Below, one piece after another: positions 8,630-16,271 of a DNA stretch of 64,000 bases. Source of the stretch: Legionella bononiensis (GTDB lineage Bacteria; Pseudomonadota; Gammaproteobacteria; Legionellales; Legionellaceae); NCBI RefSeq assembly GCF_016786215.1, contig NZ_JADOBG010000003.1:1-64000 (forward strand). The letters are read 5' to 3'. Position 1 is the first letter of the stretch, and each line of letters opens with the position of its first letter. Below the pieces are notes generated by a model. That model saw only the letters and a program-made list of their open reading frames with translations. It was not told the DNA's origin and made no database searches. A program made the translations under genes and the position numbers.

Positions 8630-11600
8630 CTAAATATCTTCGGGTAAAGACATTAAACTGGCATTGCCTCCTGCCGCGGTTGTATCAACAGTATAGGTTC
8701 TCTCATGGCACAAGCGAACCAGATAGTTAGGTCCACCTGCTTTCGGTCCTGTGCCTGATAATCCTTCACCTCCGAACGGTTGCAATCCAACAACCGCGCC
8801 TATCATATTACGATTCACATAACAGTTACCTGCATGAATTCGTTTTCGGATGTATTCAACGGTTTCATTAATACGACTATGAATCCCCAAAGTTAATCCA
8901 AAACCAGTCTTATTGATTTGGTTTATTACCTGATCCAGATTTTTTCTTTTAAATTGAATCACATGCAGTACTGGGCCAAATACTTCTTTTTCCAAAGCAT
9001 CAATATTATCTATGGCAATTGCTGTTGGAGGCATAAAGTATCCTGATTCACACTCATCGCTCAGTTTACATTGGTACAGAATTTCATACCTTTTTTTCAT
9101 ATTCTCAACATGATTGGTCAAAAGAGTCAAAGCATCTTTATCAATCACAGGTCCAATATCTGTTGCCAACCAACGCGGATCACCGACGACCAATTCAGCC
9201 ATAGCACCTTTGAGTAATTCTATGGTTCGTGGGTAAACTTCTTCCTGAACAAAGAGAACACGCAGTGCAGAGCATCGCTGGCCAGCACTGCCGAATGCAG
9301 AAACTACCGCATCAACAACTACTTGCTCTAACAAAGCTGATGAGTCAACAAGCATGGCATTTTGTCCACCAGTTTCTGCAATTAGAGGGATTATTTCACC
9401 ACCACGTGTAGCCAAAGTACGATTGATCAGATTTGCTGTATCGGTTGAACCGGTAAACAGGACGGCTTTTATCCTTTTATCTGAAACCAGAGCGGCTCCT
9501 ATTGTCTCTCCTGCACCAGGCAATAATTGAATCGCGCCAACAGGAATTCCGGCCTGATGCATTAATTTAACTGCATAAGCGGCAATCAAAGGGGTTTGTT
9601 CTGCAGGTTTGGCAATAACACAATTACCTGTAACCAAGCCAGCGACCACTTGACCAGTAAAAATAGCCAATGGGAAATTCCAGGGGCTGATGCAAAGTAT
9701 CGTTCCTCGAGGATGCAAACTTAGCTCATTTAACTCACCAGTATAGCCATGAAGTTTTGTTGGAGTCGCCATTAATTGTTGAGCCATATGGGCATAATAG
9801 CGACAAAAATCTACAGCCTCACGAACTTCTGCTACACCATCGTTCCAGGTTTTTCCTGCCTCAAGGCAAGCTAAAGATAAAAACTCCACCATATTAGCCT
9901 GTAGTAAATCAGCAAACCGATTGATACATGCGGCTCGTTCTTCAACTGAAGTACTGCTCCATACTGGGAAGGTTAATTCAGCCTGCGTTAATGCTTTTTC
10001 AACATCATCCAAATTTGAGTTCTGAACCGAGCCCACTACTCGTGATGGTTGTTGAGGTGATGTCACCGTCTGTTGATTATCAGCTGTTGTTTTTCCGGCA
10101 ATCAATGGTCCAGCACTCCATTGATTTAAGTTTAATTGTGCTAACTCCTGCTGCAATAAAGCCCTCTCGTGACGATTAGTAAAATCAAAACCTTTTGAGT
10201 TCCTACGTGCAGGTAAAAACAAATGTTCAGGTAAAGGAATATTCTTATTCATACTATTAAACAGAGACTTGGCTTTAGAAATCGGATCTTCAACTAAATC
10301 GGTAATTGGCGCATTGTCATCGACAATTCTGTTCACAAATGAAGAATTAGCGCCATTTTCCAATAAACGACGAACCAGATAAGGAAGGAGATCTTCATGA
10401 CTGCCAACAGGCGCATAAATTCTGCAGGGAATACCAAAACAGTCAGCCGGAACTATTTGCTCATAGAGCTCATTACCCATTCCATGCAAACATTGAAACT
10501 CAAAATCTCTATAATCACCAACCAGATTCAAAATCATTGCAACTGAATAAGCATTATGAGTAGCAAACTGAGGATATATAGCATCGGTCATTGTTAGTAT
10601 CTTTTTTGCACAGGCTTGAAAAGAAACATCAGTGAACACTTTACGGGTAAAAACGGGGTATTCTGAGAAGCCTTGCATCTGAGATTTTTTGATCTCGCTA
10701 TCCCAATAAGCACCTTTAATCAATCGAACCATTATCCTGCGTTTTTTGCTTCGGGCTAAGGCAGCAACCCAATCAAGAACATAAAATGCTCTTTTTTGAT
10801 AAGATTGAACAGCAAGACCGAATCCATCCCAGCCGTCCAAGCTCTCATCATTAAATACCTTTTCAATCACATCTAACGATAAATCCAGACGTTCTGATTC
10901 TTCAGCATCTATAGTTAAAGCAATTCCATAATCTTTCGCCAAACGTGAAAGATCCAATAATCTGGGAGGCAACTCTTCCATAACCCGTTCGTATTGAGAT
11001 TCATTATAACGGGGATGAATTGCGGATAATTTGATAGAAATACCCGCACGTTTATAAATGTTTGAGTTTTTATCTGCCTGTTGCCCAATGGATTCAATTG
11101 CTTTTTTATAAGCCTCAAAATACCGTATGGCATCCACTGACGTTAAAGCCGCCTCACCCAACATATCATAAGAATATCGATATCCTTTACTTTCTTTTTT
11201 CTTCGCTCGAGTTAAGGCCTCATTGATAGTACGCCCCATAACAAATTGCTTGCTCATAATGCGCATTGCTTTATCAACAGCAGTTCGAACGACAGCTTCA
11301 CTGCTGCGATTAACCAGTTTCATCAATGCTTTTGTCAGTGTATTTTCAGCTTTTTCAGGCGTTAATACCTTTCCAGTTAACATTAGAGCCCAGGTCGTAG
11401 CGTTCACAAAAAAAGAATCACTTTGGCCACGATGAGATTTCCAGTCTCCTCCGGCCAGCTTGTCTTTTATTAAATTATCTATAGTGGCGTTATCTGGTAC
11501 TCGCAATAAGGCTTCAGCCAAACACATCAAGGCAATGCCTTCATCACTGGATAAAGCATACTCGGTAAGAAATGAATCAATACCTGTACTCTTCTTTCTT

Positions 11601-11779
11601 TCTGAGCGTACTGATTCTACCAACTTCATTGCGTTAGCTCGAATTGCAGTCCGTTGATAAGGTTCGATTGCCGCTTTTTCACAAAGCTCGGTTATTAAAG
11701 AAAGCTCATCAGCACGATAAGCTTTATTAATAGCAGCTCGTAAACCTTCTGGTAAATGAATGGACTGCTTTTCCAGCAT
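8630..11779 (-). CDS. putA: Bifunctional proline dehydrogenase / L-glutamate-5-semialdehyde dehydrogenase
   Basis: Oxidises proline to glutamate in two steps: FAD-dependent proline dehydrogenase, then NAD-dependent semialdehyde dehydrogenase. The PRODH barrel covers about 180-490 (motifs YKRAGISIKLSAIHPRY, RLIKGAYWDSE, ATHNAYSVA). The aldehyde dehydrogenase domain covers about 560-1030, with SPWNFPLAIF, the glutamate in IAETGGQNAM and the catalytic cysteine in GSAGQRCSALR. At 1049 residues it lacks the N-terminal ribbon-helix-helix DNA-binding domain of E. coli PutA (1320 residues), so it is a catalytic short type without self-repression. The gene is monocistronic. Proline and glutamate catabolism fits an amino-acid-using bacterium. 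Confidence 0.95.
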   Translation of the reverse strand: MLEKQSIHLPEGLRAAINKAYRADELSLITELCEKAAIEPYQRTAIRANAMKLVESVRSERKKSTGIDSFLTEYALSSDEGIALMCLAEALLRVPDNATIDNLIKDKLAGGDWKSHRGQSDSFFVNATTWALMLTGKVLTPEKAENTLTKALMKLVNRSSEAVVRTAVDKAMRIMSKQFVMGRTINEALTRAKKKESKGYRYSYDMLGEAALTSVDAIRYFEAYKKAIESIGQQADKNSNIYKRAGISIKLSAIHPRYNESQYERVMEELPPRLLDLSRLAKDYGIALTIDAEESERLDLSLDVIEKVFNDESLDGWDGFGLAVQSYQKRAFYVLDWVAALARSKKRRIMVRLIKGAYWDSEIKKSQMQGFSEYPVFTRKVFTDVSFQACAKKILTMTDAIYPQFATHNAYSVAMILNLVGDYRDFEFQCLHGMGNELYEQIVPADCFGIPCRIYAPVGSHEDLLPYLVRRLLENGANSSFVNRIVDDNAPITDLVEDPISKAKSLFNSMNKNIPLPEHLFLPARRNSKGFDFTNRHERALLQQELAQLNLNQWSAGPLIAGKTTADNQQTVTSPQQPSRVVGSVQNSNLDDVEKALTQAELTFPVWSSTSVEERAACINRFADLLQANMVEFLSLACLEAGKTWNDGVAEVREAVDFCRYYAHMAQQLMATPTKLHGYTGELNELSLHPRGTILCISPWNFPLAIFTGQVVAGLVTGNCVIAKPAEQTPLIAAYAVKLMHQAGIPVGAIQLLPGAGETIGAALVSDKRIKAVLFTGSTDTANLINRTLATRGGEIIPLIAETGGQNAMLVDSSALLEQVVVDAVVSAFGSAGQRCSALRVLFVQEEVYPRTIELLKGAMAELVVGDPRWLATDIGPVIDKDALTLLTNHVENMKKRYEILYQCKLSDECESGYFMPPTAIAIDNIDALEKEVFGPVLHVIQFKRKNLDQVINQINKTGFGLTLGIHSRINETVEYIRKRIHAGNCYVNRNMIGAVVGLQPFGGEGLSGTGPKAGGPNYLVRLCHERTYTVDTTAAGGNASLMSLPEDI

Positions 11780-12191
11780 AATATTCTCCGAATTCTAATA
11801 ATAAGTTTCAACAAAAGATCATAGTTCAGAACTAATACAAATGAAATGCATTAGTTAAAAATTGTAGTGGATTATATGCTTCCTATCGTGTCTAATAAAG
11901 TAAAAACTCGTCCTGAAACTGCATTTTTCAGGATAAATTGATCGCATAATGAATATATTTAGTACAAATTGACAAGGGAAAGACAGTTAATTTCGAGTCA
12001 ATATAATACAAGTTGTGCAAATTAAATTCAATTAGGTTTTTCATGCGAGTGATAAGTCTATGAATTGAATAATATTTTACCCTGATGAGCAAGGAAAACC
12101 CTTATGATTTTACAATTGCGTCATTTGTTAATATAATCACCATCTTTTTCGATGACCAATAACGGTGATTTAACAAGAAGAAAGGAGCAGT
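11780..12191. other. Divergent intergenic region between putA and the YkuD_2 gene
   Basis: 412 bp of AT-rich DNA between two divergent start codons. It holds a short hairpin near 11920-11935 (TCCTGAAA with TTTCAGGA) and a near-palindrome with TCACCAT and CGGTGA around 12137-12172. The ribosome site AAAGGAG for the rightward gene lies at its end. Promoters must lie here, but none can be assigned with confidence and no coding sequence is evident. Confidence 0.4.
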
Positions 12192-12866
12192 ATGAATACA
12201 TTATTAACTCTAATCTCAACCGTCATATTAACAAGTAATATTACTTCCAGCACCCCTTCATTTGCGAAGCCTGGACCAGATTTGAATACGCAAGTTCAAC
12301 ATTTAAGCACTAAAGCTCCCAAGCTGAACAAAAATGTTTTGAAGCTTGCTTTAACCGCATATACAAACGCGAACAAAAGAGGCGCTGTTAAAAAGCCAGT
12401 TCTAACCGTAATTGATTACTCACTTCCATCAAATAAGCAACGTATGTGGGTATTCGATGTTCGTAATGAAAAACTTCTATACAACACTTATGTTGCTCAT
12501 GGCAAAAATTCCGGTGTTGTTGCGAACCATTTTTCGAATAGAGAATCAAGTAAACAATCAAGCCTTGGTACTTACATTACTAAAAATACATACATAGGTC
12601 ATAAAGGATATTCATTAAACCTACAGGGACTGGATCGAGGTTTTAATGATAACGCATACAACAGACGTGTTGTAATACATGGCGCATGGTATGTAGAACC
12701 TGATTTTATCAAAAGAGCTGGTCGTGCTGGCCTGTCCTGGGGATGCCCGGCAATAGCCCAGACTTTGGCTAAGCCCGTAATCAACACCATTAAAAATGGT
12801 TCGGTAGTATTTGCATATTATCCTGATAAAAACTTCTTATCACACTCAGGATATCTGGTAGCCTAA
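12192..12866 (+). CDS. Secreted murein L,D-transpeptidase catalytic domain protein (YkuD_2 family)
   Basis: 224-residue exported protein. The N-terminal signal peptide (about 1-25) is followed by a catalytic domain with the histidine in VVIHGAWYV and the cysteine in SWGCPAIAQ, the His/Cys pair of L,D-transpeptidase folds. The segment RMWVFDVRNEKLLYNTYVAHG is typical of the YkuD_2 (DUF4453-like) branch. It presumably acts on peptidoglycan in the periplasm, but activity of this branch is poorly established. AAAGGAG precedes ATG 12192. It is convergent with the Rsm-type RNA gene, with which it shares a terminator. Confidence 0.8.
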   Translation: MNTLLTLISTVILTSNITSSTPSFAKPGPDLNTQVQHLSTKAPKLNKNVLKLALTAYTNANKRGAVKKPVLTVIDYSLPSNKQRMWVFDVRNEKLLYNTYVAHGKNSGVVANHFSNRESSKQSSLGTYITKNTYIGHKGYSLNLQGLDRGFNDNAYNRRVVIHGAWYVEPDFIKRAGRAGLSWGCPAIAQTLAKPVINTIKNGSVVFAYYPDKNFLSHSGYLVA

Positions 12867-12999
12867 AAAATAAAGCCAGGGCAAGCCCTGGCTTTTCGCA
12901 GTCATCCGTATAAGAACTTCCAGTTCTTATTGTCATCCTGACAAATCAGTTCCATCTGATTACAAATCCCTTTGCTTGACTTATATCCTTACAAGTCAT
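12864..12999 (-). ncRNA. RsmY/RsmZ-type CsrA-sequestering small RNA
   Basis: The minus strand encodes an RNA of about 135 nt with six GGA motifs, several displayed in hairpin loops: GACTTGTAAGGATATAAGTC, AATCAGATGGAACTGATT and AAGAACTGGAAGTTCTT, plus unpaired AAGGGA, CAGGAT and ACGGAT. It ends in the strong terminator at 12872-12895. A -35-like TTGCGA and TACATT with 17-bp spacing lie just upstream, giving a start near 12999. A LetA-type box sits about 175-185 bp upstream. These are the hallmarks of the Gac/Rsm sRNAs that titrate CsrA (RsmA). In Legionella, RsmY and RsmZ act under LetAS in the switch to the transmissive phase. The size is closer to RsmZ, but which of the two this is cannot be decided here. 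Confidence 0.85.
12872..12895. terminator. Bidirectional intrinsic terminator
   Basis: Stem AAAGCCAGGGC / GCCCTGGCTTT with an AA loop, flanked by an A-rich tract on the left and T on the right, so it works on both strands. It ends the YkuD_2 transcript and, on the minus strand, the Rsm-type RNA, where it is followed by TTTATTTTTT. Confidence 0.85.
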
Positions 13000-13172
13000 G
13001 TTTATAATGTAGCAACGGATTAGTATAATCGCAAGGACGTACTTGAGACTTTTACTGTGTTCTTGAATGAAAACCACTCTGCATATAAAAATAAAAATCA
13101 TTTAATTACATGGGCTTAGGTAGATGCAAGGACATCGGATGTCAAAAAAATTGGCATTATCTGCGTCTGAAT

Positions 13173-13186
13173 TGAGAAATCTCTTA
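13173..13186 (-). promoter_or_regulatory. LetA/GacA-type upstream activating box
   Basis: On the minus strand the box reads TAAGAGATTTCTCA, one mismatch from the Legionella LetA consensus TNAGAAATTTCTNA, and it is nearly palindromic. It lies about 175-185 bases upstream of the predicted sRNA start, the usual distance for GacA-family boxes at rsm genes. Confidence 0.7.
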
Positions 13187-13335
13187 CACGAATTAGAGCA
13201 ATTAATCTCAATACTAATTCACTAACTATACAATATGGGCATACCGACAGTTCTAAGTTCGACATATCCTCAATCCTGTACCGATTAGAGTCACCATCAT
13301 TAATTTAAACCATAGTAGCCAGTTTTCGAGAAACT

Positions 13336-13838
13336 CTGAGGAATCCCTCCGCGATTCCCCCTCACCCTCCGCGATTCCCCATCGCCCTCCGCGATTCCCC
13401 GTCACCCTCCTCGATCCCCCGTCACCCGCATCCCATCTTCGTCACCCTCCGCATCTCCCCGTCACCCTCCGCGATTCCCCGTCACCCTCCGCGCAGGCGG
13501 AGGGTCCAGGTAGGGTAAATCCAAAACCAAAAAACCACAAAAGAATATACATAACAGTACATTGCAAATTATATCAATGTAATTGTTATATTCTGGCATT
13601 ACATTAAAGTTCATTAAATGGATTGAAGAACACACGAATAATGCGATTATGAGGCTCGCAAACAAAATGATAAGAATGGACCCTCCGCCTGCGCGGAGGA
13701 TGACGGAGATGGGATTGCGGAGGGTGACGGGGAAGCGATGCAGAGGGTGACGAAGATGGGATGCGGAGGGTGACGGGGATGGGATGCGGAGGGTGACGGG
13801 GATGGGGTGAGGAGGGTGACGGGGATATGATTCCTCAG
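13336..13838. repeat. 503-bp inverted minisatellite element
   Basis: The element is bounded by perfect 10-bp inverted ends (CTGAGGAATC / GATTCCTCAG). The left arm holds about eight tandem units of 20 bp (type CACCCTCCGCGATTCCCCGT). The right arm holds about six inverted units, mostly 23 bp, built on GAGGGTGACGGGGATGGG. Palindromic GC-rich joints (CCTCCGCGCAGGCGGAGG type) sit at the inner edges and enclose a core of about 170 bp of AT-rich unique DNA. It is far richer in GC than its surroundings and could fold as a large cruciform. No gene is supported inside it. Confidence 0.8.
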
Positions 13839-14108
13839 CGCAAAAAGTAATACGCGCTACGAACATAATCCTTAACTTAATATAAGTGGTCCTCAGGACA
13901 CATGATGGACTGCAATTATTTCTTCAATGGACAAATGAATAACATCTACAGGATGATAAGTAGCCAACAATTTTTATTCGAAATGATCAAACAATTAACA
14001 TAAAAATTTGAATTTAATAATGTTTTAACCTGATCAGCAGTATTTGATGCTTGATTATGCTATAAGTTATGATAGTTTATTCAAGTTAAAATGTATCCGA
14101 GTAGGACT

Positions 14109-14468
14109 ATGAACCAACAGATAAATCCAGTTAAAAAAGATAAGTTGCAAATTATTGATTGGCTTATTGAACATTTCCCCAATGCTTTTTTTAAAAAAGG
14201 GAATCAGGTAAAACCACTTAAAATAGGTATTTTTGACGATATTATTGATTTTTATGAGCGATTGGACTCTCCTCCGTTCAGTAAAAAATCTCTGCGAGAA
14301 GCCTTAAGTTATTATAGTGCCTCACCAGCGTATCTGAACTGCCAAAAACCAGGTACTGCTCGAGTTGATATTTATGGAAATGAAATTGATGTTGTTACCC
14401 CCGACCAGGCAAAATATGCTCATCAACGTTTTCAAGAACGATATAACAAAAAGAAAGAAACTGAATAA
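14109..14468 (+). CDS. ProQ/FinO-domain RNA chaperone, minimal form
   Basis: 119-residue protein consisting almost only of a ProQ/FinO RNA-binding domain: WLIEHFPNAFF, VKPLKIGIFDDI, SLREALSYYSASPAYL and the GTARVDIYGNEID turn. There is no long linker or C-terminal domain as in E. coli ProQ. It resembles the minimal L. pneumophila ProQ protein Lpp1663, whose structure is known. The start is ATG 14109, preceded by TAGGA; an in-frame ATG at 14091 has no ribosome site. It probably binds sRNAs or 3' hairpins. The gene is monocistronic. Confidence 0.85.
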   Translation: MNQQINPVKKDKLQIIDWLIEHFPNAFFKKGNQVKPLKIGIFDDIIDFYERLDSPPFSKKSLREALSYYSASPAYLNCQKPGTARVDIYGNEIDVVTPDQAKYAHQRFQERYNKKKETE

Positions 14469-14645
14469 GTTACTTTTAAGACCTAAAATAGCTGATTCAC
14501 ATTAGTATACTTAGATAGTTGCCTCAGCAACAATCTAAAAATTCAAGATGATAATGTTTGAATTATCATCTTGAGGAAATCAATGTTCCATTTGCCTCTT
14601 CAAAAACACATTAATAGCTCAGAATCCCCAGAAATCTATTGGCAA

Positions 14646-15347
14646 TTACTCCCCTCCACGCAAAGCCATTAAATAATTGACCGAGACATCAGTCCCAAGA
14701 GAAGAAGTTCTGGCTATTGGATTATAATTTAAACCGTTTAAATCCATCATAGTAAAGCCATAGGAGCGAGCCATTGACGCCAGTTCACTGGGCTTTATAA
14801 ATTTATCATAATCGTGAGTTTGCTTGGGTAAGAGATTTAATACATATTCTGCAGCAATAATAGCACTGGCATAGGCTTTAAGAGTTCGGCTGATCGTCGA
14901 TAAAAACAACAAACCGCCAGGTTTTAGCAAGCGCTTGCAATGTTGCAATACCTGTTCCGGTCTTTGTACGTGCTCTAACATTTCCATACAGGTAATAACA
15001 TCGAAGTGGTTGTCCTCATAATCCTCTATAGGAGTACACTTATATTGGACAGTCAAGCCATTGTTCCGAGCATGTTCTCCTGCTACCTTAATTGCTTCCC
15101 CTTCAGCATCGATACCAGTAACCTCTGCGCCTTTTCTGGCCATAGCTTCAGATAATATCCCTCCTCCGCAACCAACATCCAGAACGCGAATACCGGTCAA
15201 ATTTATTTGCTGTGTTATAAAATCAAGACGAGTCAAATTAATATCATGCAACGTTTTAAGAGGCCCCTCTGTATCCCACCAATCCTTTGCATGCTGTGCG
15301 AACTTATGCAGTTCCTGTTCATCTATTGTTGATTCACTTTTATTCAT
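14646..15347 (-). CDS. ubiG: Ubiquinone biosynthesis O-methyltransferase
   Basis: SAM-dependent methyltransferase that carries out both O-methylations in ubiquinone synthesis. The 233 residues match the UbiG length. Motif I is VLDVGCGGGILSEAMARKGAEVTGID, split here as LDVGCGGGILSE and GAEVTGID. ITCMEMLEHVQRPEQVL and the post-motif GGLLFLSTISRT follow, and the N-terminal WWDTEGPLKTLHDIN is diagnostic for UbiG. The start overlaps the upstream UDG-like gene by 8 bp, so the two are probably cotranscribed. The enzyme works at the inner membrane face. Confidence 0.95.
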   Translation of the reverse strand: MNKSESTIDEQELHKFAQHAKDWWDTEGPLKTLHDINLTRLDFITQQINLTGIRVLDVGCGGGILSEAMARKGAEVTGIDAEGEAIKVAGEHARNNGLTVQYKCTPIEDYEDNHFDVITCMEMLEHVQRPEQVLQHCKRLLKPGGLLFLSTISRTLKAYASAIIAAEYVLNLLPKQTHDYDKFIKPSELASMARSYGFTMMDLNGLNYNPIARTSSLGTDVSVNYLMALRGGE

Positions 15348-16056
15348 ATGCTAATAAGTCCAGTGGTTTAAAAAATTCAATGACGTGCTGATTGGTAATG
15401 AAACTGACATTATATGGATGTTCAGCCATCAAACCTACAGATAATATATCCTGAGGAATATTATTGGCAATCTTACCTAATAAAATTAGCTGAACTGATG
15501 ATTTGAGCAACAATAACTGCTCCAATACACTATTCATAAATGGATGCCAATATCGTGCATGATAAGGTACTTTACCCTCACTATAGACCAGGCAGGCATT
15601 CAGTAATAAAATCCCTTTATTCATCATACCTCGAAAGAGCTCTTCTGCTGTGTGTACCAGGTTCTGCTTATCCACTTCCGCTATAGCCTGTTGTGACGTA
15701 TCTTCCTGTAAATCCCCACGAGCAATTAATAACATTTTAATCATATTTCTTAAAGAAGTAGCTCTATTTACCGATTTAGCCAACCCCTGACTGCTCCAGA
15801 GTTCCTGAACCGAATTATCCCAGAAGGCGTATCCATTTGCAGACTCCACTCGTGGATATGGAGACTCACCAAAAAGGATATATCGCGTATTAGAAAGAGA
15901 TAAACTAAAGGCGGAAAAGAGATTAGTGATTCCCGGCAACCAATTTTTATCGTTCAGCAACTGGTTAAAATAATTCTTATCCATCACGTCAATTGCCGTA
16001 TTTAATATCTGTTGCCATTCAGGATGGCATTTATCTAAAAGAAAATGATGGTTCAT
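15340..16056 (-). CDS. Uracil-DNA glycosylase-like protein with altered motif 1
   Basis: 238 residues with the outline of family-1 uracil-DNA glycosylases. GESPYPRVESANGYAF (from residue 63) corresponds to Ung GQDPYH...GLAF, LLLNACLVYSEG to the Ung LLLNxxLT segment, and AEHPYNVSF near the end to the HPSPLS loop. The catalytic Asp of GQDPYH is replaced by Ser and the following His by Pro. The fold is therefore likely kept while normal uracil excision is doubtful. It lies upstream of ubiG with an 8-bp overlap. Product assignment is to the superfamily only. Confidence 0.65.
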   Translation of the reverse strand: MNHHFLLDKCHPEWQQILNTAIDVMDKNYFNQLLNDKNWLPGITNLFSAFSLSLSNTRYILFGESPYPRVESANGYAFWDNSVQELWSSQGLAKSVNRATSLRNMIKMLLIARGDLQEDTSQQAIAEVDKQNLVHTAEELFRGMMNKGILLLNACLVYSEGKVPYHARYWHPFMNSVLEQLLLLKSSVQLILLGKIANNIPQDILSVGLMAEHPYNVSFITNQHVIEFFKPLDLLAYE

Positions 16057-16271
16057 AACACAACCTGAAACCGCTTTATTAAGTTAATTTTGAATTATAA
16101 AGAGTTGCAGCGGTATTCACTACCATTATTTCGCTACATAAATACTCGTGTTCATTGACTCCATAATGAATGAAGTAATTAATACCCATAGATAAATCAG
16201 AGCCAGTGTCTCCAGGAAGAGATCCCACGTTGTATAAATAATGGCATCACCCTATCTTTTTTAGATCTATT

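Noticed and set aside
8630..11779. Truncated putA pseudogene
   Set aside because: Both catalytic domains are complete; the missing N-terminal DNA-binding domain is normal for short PutA proteins.
13462..13866. 134-residue open frame on the minus strand inside the minisatellite
   Set aside because: Its first half is a translation of tandem repeats (Ser-Pro-His low complexity) and it is confined to the repeat element.
16057..16271. PmrA or CpxR box upstream of the PpeB-like gene
   Set aside because: No good match to the tandem PmrA (CTTAATATT) or CpxR (GTAAA-N6-GTAAA) consensus was seen.
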